Positions 16,490 to 25,740 of a stretch of 64,000 bases of DNA are shown piece after piece. The stretch comes from Bradyrhizobium sp. Ash2021 (GTDB lineage: Bacteria; Pseudomonadota; Alphaproteobacteria; Rhizobiales; Xanthobacteraceae). The stretch lies in the NCBI RefSeq assembly GCF_031202265.1, contig NZ_CP100604.1, positions 3,702,501 to 3,766,500 on the forward strand. The letters run 5' to 3'. Both the position numbers and the translations under genes were made by a program. The notes below the pieces were generated by a model. It saw nothing but the letters and a program-made list of their open reading frames with translations. It ran no database searches and was not told the origin of the DNA. Each line of letters starts with the position of its first letter. The stretch's first letter is position 1.

Positions 16490-17307
16490 GGTGTGGGGCT
16501 CCCGGATGGAGCCGCGGCGCCGGTGAGCCGCATAAAGGCGGTGTTGACGTCTTGCGCCCCCGCATCCGCGATGACGCGGGCGACGGGGCCGTGCGCCAGT
16601 ACGCGGCCCTGATGCAGCACCACGAGGTCATCGCTCGATATGATCTCGTCGAACAAGTGCGTCGCCCACAGCACGCCGATGCCCTGCTCGGTGACGAGCT
16701 GGCGGACATGGGTGAGGATGTCGGCGCGCGCCTTGACGTCGAGCCCGACGGTCGCCTCGTCGAGCAGCAGCAGGCGCGGGCGATGCAGCAGGGCGCGCGC
16801 GATTTCCAGCCGCCGCATCTGGCCGCCGGAGAGGTCGCGCACCTTGCTGCCGGCGCGGTCGGCAAGCCCGATGCGCGTCAGCACCTCGTCGCTGCGCAGC
16901 CGCGCCTCGCGCCGTGCGATGCCGTGGAGGGCGGCGTGATACAGCAGGTTTTGCGTCACCGAGAGGTCGAGGTCGAGCGTGCGCGGCTGGAATACGACGC
17001 CGAGCTGCCGCAGTGCTTCACCCGGTGCCTGCCCGATGTCGTGGCCGAAAATGCTGATGCGCCCGCTCTGAATGCCGAACAGCCGCGTCACCAGCGAGAA
17101 CAGGGTGCTCTTGCCGGCGCCGTTGAGGCCGAGCAGCGCGGTAAAACTGGCCGGCGCAACCGTAAAATTGATGTCGATGAGGGCGCGCCGCGGGCCATAG
17201 GAATGGCTGACGCCATCGATCGACAATGCCGACGTTCCGGCGGGCTCGGTCCGCGGCGGGACGTCCGGCACGATCTGGGCGGCGGCTTGTGCGTCGGTTG
17301 CGGTCAT
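16486..17307 (-). CDS. ABC ATPase of PQQ alcohol dehydrogenase system
   Basis: A 273-residue ATPase starting at the ATG at 17307, whose ATGA overlaps the stop of the propeller gene; a longer start at 17331 is less likely. Walker A is GLNGAGKST, signature LSGGQMRRLEIARAL, Walker B LLLLDEATVGLD, and H-loop WATHLF. It matches the PQQ-ABC ATPase family and would energise the ABC-2 permease encoded next. Confidence 0.9.
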   Translation of the reverse strand: MTATDAQAAAQIVPDVPPRTEPAGTSALSIDGVSHSYGPRRALIDINFTVAPASFTALLGLNGAGKSTLFSLVTRLFGIQSGRISIFGHDIGQAPGEALRQLGVVFQPRTLDLDLSVTQNLLYHAALHGIARREARLRSDEVLTRIGLADRAGSKVRDLSGGQMRRLEIARALLHRPRLLLLDEATVGLDVKARADILTHVRQLVTEQGIGVLWATHLFDEIISSDDLVVLHQGRVLAHGPVARVIADAGAQDVNTAFMRLTGAAAPSGSPTP

Positions 17308-18275
17308 TGCGGCACCATCGTGATGCCCCAAGGCAGTTCGCCGACCTGGATGGTCTTGATCACCTTCTGCGCCGGCACATCGATCACCGAGACGTCGTTG
17401 GAGACGCCATTGGTCACCAGCAGATATTTTTCGTCCGGGGTGAAGGCCATGTGCCAGACCCGCTGGCCGACCAGAAGATATTTTGTCACCTTGTGGCTTG
17501 CGGCATCGACGACCGCGATGCGGTTGGCGGGGCCGAGGGCTATGAACGCGCTTTTGCCATCCTTGGTCATGCCGATGCCGACCGGCTGGATCGCTTCACG
17601 CCGCAGGCCGGGTATCTCGAAGGTGACCTTGCCGGTCACCGCCTGTTTGGCGGGGTCGATGATCGACACCGTGCCGCCGATCTCCGAGGACACCCACAAT
17701 TCGGAACCGTCGCGCTTGAATTCGGCAAAGCGCGGCCGCGCATCGACCAGCACATTGGCGACGATCTGGTGCGTCGCGGTGTCGATGAAATGCGCCATGT
17801 TGGTGGTCTCGGACGTGTTGATCAAAATCTTGCCGTCCGGGCTGATCGCCATGCCCTCGGGCTCGACGCCGACCTGGATATCCCCCAGGCGGGCGCGCTT
17901 TTCGAGATCGATGATCGTCACCGTGTTGTCGTTCTCATTGGCGACATAAAGCAGCTTGCCCTGGGCATCCTGGGTGAACAGCTCCGGATCGGGACCGGAG
18001 GGCAGGGTGTCCACCACCTGCTGGGTCCTGGCGTCGATCACCTGGATGGTGTCGTCGTCGCCGACCGCGACCATCACGAATTTGCCGTCACGCGTGAACT
18101 CGATGCCGCGCGGCCGCTGGCCGACCTTGATGGTGTTGGTGACCGCCCATTTGTCGGTATCGATCACCGATACCGTATTGCCCTTCTCGTTCGACACATA
18201 GGCGATGAAGGCCGAGGCGGGGGTCGCGGCGGCGAGCCACAGAACCGTTCCGGCGAGCAGGTAGCGACGCCACAT
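17304..18275 (-). CDS. PQQ-associated YVTN beta-propeller protein
   Basis: A 323-residue exported protein from the ATG at 18275 (signal MWRRYLLAGTVLWLAAATPA). It is built from YVTN-type propeller repeats: AYVSNEKGNTVSVIDTDKW, YVANENDNTVTIIDLEK and VTNGVSNDVSVIDVPAQK. The family is consistently found between the binding protein and ATPase of PQQ-linked ABC systems. It probably acts in the periplasm as a binding or docking protein; no enzymatic residues are evident. It is second in the operon that begins at 19498. Confidence 0.87.
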   Translation of the reverse strand: MWRRYLLAGTVLWLAAATPASAFIAYVSNEKGNTVSVIDTDKWAVTNTIKVGQRPRGIEFTRDGKFVMVAVGDDDTIQVIDARTQQVVDTLPSGPDPELFTQDAQGKLLYVANENDNTVTIIDLEKRARLGDIQVGVEPEGMAISPDGKILINTSETTNMAHFIDTATHQIVANVLVDARPRFAEFKRDGSELWVSSEIGGTVSIIDPAKQAVTGKVTFEIPGLRREAIQPVGIGMTKDGKSAFIALGPANRIAVVDAASHKVTKYLLVGQRVWHMAFTPDEKYLLVTNGVSNDVSVIDVPAQKVIKTIQVGELPWGITMVPQ

Positions 18276-18316
18276 CAGCGAACTCCAAATCTTCCCTAAA
18301 GGCTGCTTCAATTGCT

Positions 18317-19498
18317 TCACTGCAGCTTGCATTTGGTTTCGGGCCGATCGACCCCCAGCGTATCGAGTTCCGAGACCTGGTGCAGAAAACCTTCCTGCGG
18401 CGAGACCGAAACCACCATGCGCCCGTCGACCAGCAGAATGGGCTGGCGAAGCTGCAGGTTCCAATCCCGCAGGGTCAGCCGCGTGCCCTTGAAGGCGGCA
18501 ACCGAAAAATCCGGTCCCTTGAGGAAGTCGAACACCTTCTTCGGATCGCCGCTGTTGGTGCGCGAGGCCGCTTCGCCGATCAGGCGCGCGGCGGTCCAGG
18601 CCTGCATGTCTAGCGCCGTCATGCGCCGCGAATTCAGCTTCAAGAAGCGGTTCTGCATCTGGACCGCGCCCCACTGGTCCTGCGACGCATCCCAAGTGGC
18701 CGGCACCAGACCGGCGGAGCCCGCGACCGGCCGTGGGTCCCAGGTCCGGTAGGGCAGGTAGGATGCAAAGACTTCGCTCTCGTCGGCGGCGACCAGGACG
18801 TCATAGGCCGGGGCAGCTTGCGTGAACACCGGCATCTGGCGCTGGATCAACGTGACGCCGCTGTCGGTGCGCCGGGCGCCGCCGGTGTCCTCAAACGTTC
18901 GCTCCTGGACGATCTTGGCGCCAAAGCGCGCCGCGGCGCGCCGCAGCGCGTCGGCAAAGAGCTTGTCGGTATCGTGCGAGCCGGCCACCAGCAGCCAGCG
19001 CTTCCACTGCTTCCACACCAGATATTGCGCCAGCGCGTCCGCCAGCATCGATCGGGTCGGCGCCACATGGATCACATTGGCGCGGCAGTCCTGCTCGCGC
19101 AGCCGGTCGTCGATCGCGCCGGCGTTCAGCAGCACGGTGCCGCGGTCGCGCAGCGCGTCGGCGGCTTGCAGCAGCGCGTCCGCCGGAAGATCGGCGATGA
19201 TGAAGCCGTTATGGCCGGCGAGCGCCAATGCGGCCTTGGCGACATCGTCGCCGTCCTTGAGGCGAACCTCCTCGAGGGTAAAATGCTGATTGAGGAACTT
19301 GCCGGTGGTATTGTTGTCCTCGATCGCGAGCCGCGCGCCGGCCATGCCGTCATTATCCGCGGGCTGCTCGACCAGTGACAATTTCGGTTTGACGCCGGTG
19401 TGGCCGAGATAGCCGATGCCGATCTCGGTCACGTCGGCCGCGAGCGCGTGGGTGGCCACGACGCAGAAGCCGATCGCACCGACCAACCATCGGATCAT
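18317..19498 (-). CDS. PQQ-ABC system substrate-binding protein (branched-chain type)
   Basis: A 393-residue periplasmic protein starting at the ATG at 19498 (signal MIRWLVGAIGFCVVATHALA). It has a Leu/Ile/Val-binding-like fold: IGIGYLGHTGVKPK, AGARLAIEDNNTTGKFL, and WKRWLLVAGSHDTDKLFADA. The paired use of an amino-acid-import type receptor with an ABC-2 exporter is unusual and characteristic of this PQQ-linked family. It is the first gene of the operon 19498-15015. The 173 bp upstream hold its promoter, but I could not pick a convincing -35/-10 pair. Confidence 0.85.
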   Translation of the reverse strand: MIRWLVGAIGFCVVATHALAADVTEIGIGYLGHTGVKPKLSLVEQPADNDGMAGARLAIEDNNTTGKFLNQHFTLEEVRLKDGDDVAKAALALAGHNGFIIADLPADALLQAADALRDRGTVLLNAGAIDDRLREQDCRANVIHVAPTRSMLADALAQYLVWKQWKRWLLVAGSHDTDKLFADALRRAAARFGAKIVQERTFEDTGGARRTDSGVTLIQRQMPVFTQAAPAYDVLVAADESEVFASYLPYRTWDPRPVAGSAGLVPATWDASQDQWGAVQMQNRFLKLNSRRMTALDMQAWTAARLIGEAASRTNSGDPKKVFDFLKGPDFSVAAFKGTRLTLRDWNLQLRQPILLVDGRMVVSVSPQEGFLHQVSELDTLGVDRPETKCKLQ

Positions 19499-19671
19499 GC
19501 ATCCTCCCGACACGCCTCCTCGCCTTGATCGACGATGGAGGGATTCCTTAGTTACAAAAATTCTTGCTGTGATTCATGACCGAATTGCCCGGGCTTGCAA
19601 CCCCGCATTTTGTCGTTGCGGAGGCTTGCATTTCACGGTTCACGAAGATGAGAGCGCGCTTCGGCGGGTGC

Positions 19672-20517
19672 TCAGGCTTTCAACCGCGCGGCATGCCAGC
19701 GCAGATGATCGCTCATGAAGGTGGAGATGAAATAATAGCTGTGGTCGTAACCGGGCTGGCGGCGCAGGTTGAGGGGGATATCCGCCTTCTCGCAGGCGCT
19801 CTGCAGCAGTTCCGGGCGAAGCTGGTCGGTTAAAAACGGGTCGGCGTCGCCGTAATCGACCAGCAGATCGGAAAACCTTGCGCCATCCTCGATCAGCGCC
19901 ACCGCGTCATGCTTGCGCCATGCGTCCTGGTTGCCGCCGAGATAGCCGCCGAGCGCCTTGGTGCCCCACGGCACCAGCGAGGGCGCCACGATCGGCGAAA
20001 AAGCGCTTGCCGCGCGGTAGCGGGTGGGGTGGCGCAGTGCCACGGTCAGCGCGCCGTGACCGCCCATGGAATGACCAACGACCGATTGCCGCTTCGGATC
20101 GACGGGAAAGTTCGCCGCGACCAGTTCCGGTAATTCTTCCGTGACATAGCTCCACATCCGGTAATTTCGCGCAAAAGGTTCTTCCGTTGCGTCGACATAA
20201 AAGCCGGCGCCGAGCCCGAAATCATAGGCGTTGGCGGCATCGCCGGGGACGCCTTCGCCGCGCGGGCTGGTGTCGGGTGCGACGAAGATCAGCCCCAATT
20301 CGGCACAGGCGCTGCGGAATTCACCTTTCTCCGTCACATTGGCATGGGTGCAGGTCAGACCTGAGAGATACCAGACCACCGGCAGCTTCGCGCCTTCTTC
20401 ATGCGGCGGCACATAGACCGAAAAAACCATGTCGGTTTTGGTCTCGCGACTGGCGTGTTTATAAACGCCCTGCATGCCGCCATAGGATTTATTCTGCGAA
20501 ACGGCCTGGATTGTCAT
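19672..20517 (-). CDS. fghA: S-formylglutathione hydrolase
   Basis: A 281-residue serine esterase of the FghA/esterase D family. Nucleophile motif GHSMGGHGAL; oxyanion region WYLSGLTCTHANV; Asp in DYGDADPFL; His in PGYDHSYYF. It hydrolyses S-formylglutathione to formate and glutathione, the last step of glutathione-dependent formaldehyde oxidation downstream of XoxF. The partner formaldehyde dehydrogenase (flhA/adhI) and gfa are not in the window. It is on the same strand as, and 33 bp downstream of, the response regulator gene, so the two may share a transcript. Confidence 0.95.
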   Translation of the reverse strand: MTIQAVSQNKSYGGMQGVYKHASRETKTDMVFSVYVPPHEEGAKLPVVWYLSGLTCTHANVTEKGEFRSACAELGLIFVAPDTSPRGEGVPGDAANAYDFGLGAGFYVDATEEPFARNYRMWSYVTEELPELVAANFPVDPKRQSVVGHSMGGHGALTVALRHPTRYRAASAFSPIVAPSLVPWGTKALGGYLGGNQDAWRKHDAVALIEDGARFSDLLVDYGDADPFLTDQLRPELLQSACEKADIPLNLRRQPGYDHSYYFISTFMSDHLRWHAARLKA

Positions 20518-20550
20518 GATTTCAAAACTCCGGCGCCGTGCGACGCCATT

Positions 20551-21171
20551 TCAAGCCACGCCGCTCTCGATCGCGAGCCGCACCAGTTCCGCCGATGTAC
20601 GCACCCCAAGCTTCTGGCGCATGATCGAGGATGTATTGGCAACCGTCTTATACGACGAATGGACCAGCCAGGCGATCTCGGAAAGACTCTTGCCGGTGCT
20701 GAGCAGGCGCAGGATCTCCATCTCGCGCGCGGTCAGCTTCGACAACGGGCTCCTGGCGTAGGCGGGTCCGGCAAACGCGATGCTGCGGGCGATCGCGGGC
20801 GGCAGATAGGTGCCGCCTTTGCCGACTTCGCGGACGGCCTCGACCAGGTCGTTGGGATCCCCGGTCTTGGCGACATAGCCTTTGGCGCCGATTTCGATCG
20901 CGCGCGCGGCGAAGATCGGATCGTCGTTCATGCTGAACATGATGATGCGCGCCGATGCATCGCGCGCAAGGATGCGCCGCGCCAGTTCGAACCCGGATAC
21001 GGTCGGCAGGTTGATATCGAGCACGCAGATTTCAGGATGCTCGTCGATAAAAACCCGCTCGCCGCTCTCTGCGTCGGGGGCCTCCAGGATGGCGATGTCG
21101 GGATCGTCCGCGAACAAAGCGCGGCAGCCGGAAGCAACGATGCGGTGATCATCCACAATCAGAACACGCAT
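20551..21171 (-). CDS. NarL/FixJ-type response regulator (MoxX/FlhR-like)
   Basis: A 206-residue regulator with receiver domain (IVDDHR acidic pair; phospho-acceptor Asp52 in CVLDINLPTVSG; Lys in YVAKTGD) and C-terminal LuxR helix-turn-helix (LTAREMEILRLLSTGKSLSE). It is divergent from a MoxY-type histidine kinase at 21372. Similar pairs (MoxXY, FlhRS) control methanol and formaldehyde oxidation genes in Paracoccus and Rhodobacter; control of xoxF, fghA or the PQQ-ABC genes here is inference. Confidence 0.88.
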   Translation of the reverse strand: MRVLIVDDHRIVASGCRALFADDPDIAILEAPDAESGERVFIDEHPEICVLDINLPTVSGFELARRILARDASARIIMFSMNDDPIFAARAIEIGAKGYVAKTGDPNDLVEAVREVGKGGTYLPPAIARSIAFAGPAYARSPLSKLTAREMEILRLLSTGKSLSEIAWLVHSSYKTVANTSSIMRQKLGVRTSAELVRLAIESGVA

Positions 21172-21371
21172 CGATATCGCAGTCCCGATCAGCCGGCGTC
21201 AGTTCATTGTTGCGTCGCACCAGATTGACCGGCTGACGCATCCCCGGTCGCGATGCGGTTCCGGCCAATCATGCATCCAAGGCAAGATTGCTGTACGGTT
21301 CAATTAGATAGCCGCGTTTTTTATCTGTCAACGCTGCTCTTGATGCGGACCCGCTAGCTGTGCGGCAGTGG

Positions 21372-22748
21372 ATGAATGGCATGTGGCAAAAACTTTCCTT
21401 GCGTACCCGGCTGAGCATGCTGCTGGCGCTCGTTCTCGCGCTGGGCCTCGCCGTCAACATCACGCGTCTGGTGCTGGAAGCCGCGCCCCGCGTTCAGGCC
21501 GAAGATCAAAGCGTGATACGGCTGGCGCGCGAATTCATCGAAACCCTGGTCGTCGGCCCGAACGAAACCCCCGACGCGGATGCGCGGCTTGACCGGATCG
21601 TCGGGGACCTCAACCGGCTGCGTCATGTCAGCATCACGCGGCAGGATGATGGGGCCAAGGCCGCACCCGCGACGAGCACCAGCGGCGACGGCGGGCCGCA
21701 GTCGGTGCCCGCCTGGTTCGAAGCCCTCGTGCATCCGGAAAAGACCGCGGTGAGCGTCCCGATTGCGATCAACGGCAAGCCGGGATCGCTGCTGATCACT
21801 TCCCATCCGGACGACGAGATGGCCGAGATCTGGGACGGCATCGTCACCCAGCTCCAGGTCGGTTCGGCGATCGCAATCGTGCTTTTTCTCATCACCTTCA
21901 TGGTCGTCAGCCGCGCGCTGGCGCCGATCGCGACGCTGTCGGAGGCGATGACCAGGATCGAATCCGGCGCCTATGACACGCGGGTGAAACCCGATGGCCC
22001 GCCGGAACTCGCTGATATCTGCAACAAGCTCAATCACCTGGCGGGAACGCTGGGAGACGCCGTCGACGACAAGAGACGGCTGGCGGAGCGCGTGGTGTCG
22101 CTGCAGGACGTCGAGCGCAAGGAGATTGCGCGCGAGCTGCACGACGAGTTCGGGCCCTACCTGTTCGCGTTGCGGGCGCACGCCAGCGCGCTGACGCGGA
22201 TCGCGGATTCGAGCGAGCCGAACATGGATAGTTTGCGCAAGCACGGCGGCGCCATATTGGAGCAGGTCAATGCCTTGCAGCAGTTCAACCGGCGCGTTCT
22301 GGAGAAACTGCGCCCCGCTGGCTTGACCGAGCTTGGCCTTCGCGAAGCGCTCGGGGCGCTGTTGCGTCTGTGGGGCGAGTCGCACCCCGATGTGGTGATC
22401 GAAACCGCGATTTCGCCGGATCTCGGCGAGCGCGGCGAGACCGCCGATCTCACGATCTACCGCACCATTCAGGAAGCCCTCACCAATGTCTTTCGCCACG
22501 CCGGCGCCACCTGCGTCAGCGTCTCCATCGAACCGTCAGAGCTTTCGGAAACGACGGGAACGAGTCGCAGCGGCGCCCTGGTGCGGGTGTGCGACAATGG
22601 CGGCGGTTTGCGGCCGGATCACAGGCTCGGCCTTGGCTTGACGGGGATGCGCGAGCGCATCCTGGCGCTGGGCGGCACGCTGAGTGTTGCGTCCGGCGAG
22701 GGGGGCGTCACGGTGGAAGCCCTGGTTCCCAACGACCTGCGCGCTTGA
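21372..22748 (+). CDS. MoxY/FlhS-type sensor histidine kinase
   Basis: A membrane kinase of about 458 residues. Three in-frame starts are close together (GTG 21360, ATG 21372, ATG 21381) and cannot be separated with confidence. It has an N-terminal TM helix (LSMLLALVLALGLAVNIT), a periplasmic LapD/MoxY-like sensor region, and a second TM near IAIVLFLITFMVVS. Then come a HAMP domain, the HisKA_3 phospho-His in EIARELHDEFGPYLF, and HATPase boxes TIQEALTNVFRHAG and CDNGGGL. It is divergent from its likely partner regulator. A terminator overlaps its stop codon. Confidence 0.88.
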   Translation: MNGMWQKLSLRTRLSMLLALVLALGLAVNITRLVLEAAPRVQAEDQSVIRLAREFIETLVVGPNETPDADARLDRIVGDLNRLRHVSITRQDDGAKAAPATSTSGDGGPQSVPAWFEALVHPEKTAVSVPIAINGKPGSLLITSHPDDEMAEIWDGIVTQLQVGSAIAIVLFLITFMVVSRALAPIATLSEAMTRIESGAYDTRVKPDGPPELADICNKLNHLAGTLGDAVDDKRRLAERVVSLQDVERKEIARELHDEFGPYLFALRAHASALTRIADSSEPNMDSLRKHGGAILEQVNALQQFNRRVLEKLRPAGLTELGLREALGALLRLWGESHPDVVIETAISPDLGERGETADLTIYRTIQEALTNVFRHAGATCVSVSIEPSELSETTGTSRSGALVRVCDNGGGLRPDHRLGLGLTGMRERILALGGTLSVASGEGGVTVEALVPNDLRA

Positions 22749-22768
22749 ATCGGGAATTCTTCCCGATT
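22748..22768 (+). terminator. terminator after the sensor kinase gene
   Basis: AATCGGGAA, loop TTC, TTCCCGATT, then TATTC. The 9-bp perfect stem begins at the last base of the stop codon. It insulates the TonB receptor gene downstream. Confidence 0.7.
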
Positions 22769-22877
22769 TATTCGGGGAGAAAGTGTCCGCGGTATCCGAT
22801 CTTTTGAATGCTGCGCAACGCCGCCGGCGCATTACACTGATCCGCAGCTAACCGGCGGGAACGCTACCGCAGCCGGA

Positions 22878-25337
22878 ATGGAATGGGACGAGGCAATGGG
22901 CGCGCGTTTCCCGTTTGTCGGGATCCTCTCGATATGTCTGATTTCCGGGAGTGCCGGCGCGCGCGCCGAGGATGCGCCGGGTACCACCGAGGTCTTGCCC
23001 ACCATCGAAGTGACGGCGCCGCGGACCAGCACCAAACCCGGTCACGCCCGAAATCCGCGCCCGGTCAAGCAAAATTTGCGAAGGGTTTTCATCTATCCGA
23101 CCGCGCCAACTGCCACAGCTGGCTCGGGCATGGATGTCGACAGGGTGCCGGCCAGCATCAACGCGCTTGGCGCCGCTCAAATCGCGCGCACCGGCTCGCT
23201 GAACATCGCGGATGCCCTGCAGCAGCAGGTGCCCGGCGTCGTCCTCAACGAAGTCAGCGGCAATCCATTTCAGCCGAACGTGGAATTCCGTGGCTTCGTC
23301 GCTTCCCCGATCGCCGGCACGCCGCAGGGACTTGCGGTTTACCAGAACGGGGTGCGTGTCAACGAAGCCTTCGGCGACACCGTCAACTGGGATCTGATTC
23401 CGACCACGGCGATCCGGTCGGTCACCGTGGTGACCAACAACCCCGCATTCGGGCTCAATGCGCTGGGCGGCGCGGTCAACGTCTTGATGAAGGACGGTTT
23501 CAACTATCACGGCGCCGAGATCGACACGATGGGCGGTTCGTTCGGCCGGATCCAGAGTTCGGCGCAGTGGGGCAAGCAGATCGACAATTTTGCCGTCTAT
23601 GGCGCGCTCGAAGGGCTGCATGACAGCGGCTTTCGCAACTTCTCGGCGTCGGATGTCCGCCGCTTCTATGGCGATGTCGGCTACCGCGACGACGGCAACG
23701 AGTTTCATGTCAATATGGGCGTCGCCGATAATAAATTCGGCGCCACTGCGACGGTGCCGGTGGAACTGCTGCAGCAATATTGGGGCGCGACCTACACCTC
23801 GCCGCAGATCACCAACAACCGCGTCGGCTATCTCAATTTCACGGGGAAGGTCGAGGCCACGCCGACCTGGACCATCGAAGCATCAGCGCATGTGCGCGCG
23901 TTTCAGCACAATGCGTTGGACGGCAATCCGACCGCTACCCAGCCATGCGATGCCGATGCGACGCTGCTTTGCTTTGGCGACGTCAACAAATTGACTGGCG
24001 TCCAACCGCCGGCCAACGGTCTGAATGGCGTCCAACTCGCCAACCCGTTCCCCACCGGGGCTGTGCTGGGGGAACTTGACCGCACGCTGACCCGCTCGGT
24101 GTCGACAGGGGCGTCCTTGCAGGCCACCAATACCGAAAAACTGTTCGGGCACGACAATCATTTCATGGTCGGAACCAGCTTCGACTCCAGCGTCACGCGT
24201 TTCACGGCCAGCGCGGAATTGGGCACGATGGCGCCGGACTTCGTCATCAGCGGCAGCGGGATATTCCTCGGACAATCCGGCGAACCCGTTTCGATCGGTC
24301 CGGTCGCGCTGCGCACCACCAACCGCTACAGCGGGCTCTACGCGCTCGACACCTTCGACGTCACCGACAAGTTCTCGATCACGGGCGGCGGCCGGTTCAA
24401 TCTGGCCCAGATCGAACTCGAAGACCAGATCGGCTCCGCGCTCAACGGCAGCGAGACGTTCAAGCGCTTCAATCCGATCATCGGCGGCACCTACAAGATC
24501 ACGCCGGAGCTGACCGCCTATGCCGGCTATTCCGAAGCCAACCGCGCGCCGACCCCGCTGGAACTGGGCTGCGCCGATCCGGCCCATCCCTGCACCATCG
24601 CGGCGTTCCTGGTCTCCGACCCGCCGCTGAAACAGGTGGTATCCCGCACGGTGGAGGCCGGCTTGCGCGGCAGCAAAGAGTTGAGCGTGGGAACGCTGGG
24701 ATGGAAGCTCGGTGCTTTCCGCGCGACCAATAGCGACGACATCCTCGCCATTCCAAGCCCGGTGCTGCAGGGTTTTGGTTATTTCCAGAACGTCGGCTCG
24801 ACCCGCCGGCAAGGCATCGAGGCGCAGGTCACTCTGACGTCGAAGACGCTGCAGCTCTACGCCAGCTACGCCCTGGTCGACGCACGCTTCCTCGATACGC
24901 TGCAGGTCGGCTCCAATTCTCCGTTTGCGGATGCCAATGGCAACGTCCAGATACTGCCGGGCAACCGGATCCCGGCGATCCCGCGCGACCGGGTCAAGGC
25001 CGGCATCGACTATTCGATCACCGATGCGCTCAAGGTCGGCGGCGACGCGCTGTTCGTCGGCAGTCAATATTTCGTCGGCGATGAATCCAATCAGGCACAG
25101 CGGCTGCCGTCGTATACTGTCTTCAACGTCCACACCTCGTATCAGATCAACAAGACGTTCCAGATCTACGGCCGCATCGACAACCTGTTCGACAATCGCT
25201 ACGCGACCTATGGAACCTTTTTCGATACCAGCGCCGTACCCAATTTCAGCAATGGCGGCGCTGCCTTCACCGACCCGCGATCGGTCAGCCCGGCGCGGCC
25301 GCGCGCCTTCTATGCGGGGCTGAAGGCGACATTCTGA
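22878..25337 (+). CDS. TonB-dependent receptor, candidate lanthanophore receptor (lutH-like)
   Basis: An 819-residue outer-membrane receptor (ATG 22878; a second ATG at 22896 begins the signal MGARFPFVGILSICLISG and is equally likely). A plug domain runs from about residue 85 to 210 (DALQQQVPGVVLNEVSGNPF, LNALGGAVNVLMKDG), followed by a long barrel ending in GLKATF with terminal Phe. A TonB-box-like segment TIEVTAP precedes the plug. In Methylobacterium a TonB receptor of the lut cluster imports lanthanides as a chelate, and position here beside XoxF genes and a methanol-type two-component system suggests the same. It could instead serve iron or another ligand. Confidence 0.82.
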   Translation: MEWDEAMGARFPFVGILSICLISGSAGARAEDAPGTTEVLPTIEVTAPRTSTKPGHARNPRPVKQNLRRVFIYPTAPTATAGSGMDVDRVPASINALGAAQIARTGSLNIADALQQQVPGVVLNEVSGNPFQPNVEFRGFVASPIAGTPQGLAVYQNGVRVNEAFGDTVNWDLIPTTAIRSVTVVTNNPAFGLNALGGAVNVLMKDGFNYHGAEIDTMGGSFGRIQSSAQWGKQIDNFAVYGALEGLHDSGFRNFSASDVRRFYGDVGYRDDGNEFHVNMGVADNKFGATATVPVELLQQYWGATYTSPQITNNRVGYLNFTGKVEATPTWTIEASAHVRAFQHNALDGNPTATQPCDADATLLCFGDVNKLTGVQPPANGLNGVQLANPFPTGAVLGELDRTLTRSVSTGASLQATNTEKLFGHDNHFMVGTSFDSSVTRFTASAELGTMAPDFVISGSGIFLGQSGEPVSIGPVALRTTNRYSGLYALDTFDVTDKFSITGGGRFNLAQIELEDQIGSALNGSETFKRFNPIIGGTYKITPELTAYAGYSEANRAPTPLELGCADPAHPCTIAAFLVSDPPLKQVVSRTVEAGLRGSKELSVGTLGWKLGAFRATNSDDILAIPSPVLQGFGYFQNVGSTRRQGIEAQVTLTSKTLQLYASYALVDARFLDTLQVGSNSPFADANGNVQILPGNRIPAIPRDRVKAGIDYSITDALKVGGDALFVGSQYFVGDESNQAQRLPSYTVFNVHTSYQINKTFQIYGRIDNLFDNRYATYGTFFDTSAVPNFSNGGAAFTDPRSVSPARPRAFYAGLKATF

Positions 25338-25353
25338 AATCGCTGCATCCCGC

Positions 25354-25740
25354 TTATTTGAGCCGGCGCCAGGCGATATAGCAGATCCAGCCGAATAGGA
25401 CGGCCGCAACGATCCAGACCACGATGATGGCGATCATTCCTGCCCGGCTCACTGGACGTTGCCCAACCTCATCGGCCCTGGCGCGGCACTCGGCCATGAC
25501 CTCGTCGGGGATCAACGACACCACGAGCCAGATGCCCAAGGGCACGATGACGAGATCGTCGAGATAGCCGACGACCGGAATGAAGTCCGGAATGAGATCG
25601 ATCGGCGACAGCGCATAGGCGGCAACGGCGACAGCAAGGACCTTTGCGTGCCACGGCACGCGCGGATCGCGGGACGCGAGATAGACGGCGTGGCTGTCCC
25701 GCTTGAGGTGTTGCGCCCAAATCTTGATACGAGAGAGCAT
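25354..25740 (-). CDS. YkvA family (DUF1232) membrane protein
   Basis: A 128-residue protein from the ATG at 25740 (MLSRIKIWAQHLKRDSHAVY). A TTG at 25776 would extend it into an intergenic palindrome and is rejected. It carries the DUF1232 core YALSPIDLIPDFIPVVGYLDDL and a C-terminal TM helix (GMIAIIVVWIVAAVLFGWIC). Function of the family is unknown. It converges on the TonB receptor gene with a 16-bp gap. Confidence 0.85.
   Translation of the reverse strand: MLSRIKIWAQHLKRDSHAVYLASRDPRVPWHAKVLAVAVAAYALSPIDLIPDFIPVVGYLDDLVIVPLGIWLVVSLIPDEVMAECRARADEVGQRPVSRAGMIAIIVVWIVAAVLFGWICYIAWRRLK

Noticed and set aside
3692..25337. Lanmodulin-like EF-hand protein or chelator biosynthesis genes in the lanthanide region
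   Set aside because: No protein here shows paired DxDxDG-type loops, and no NRPS or siderophore-type synthetase is present.
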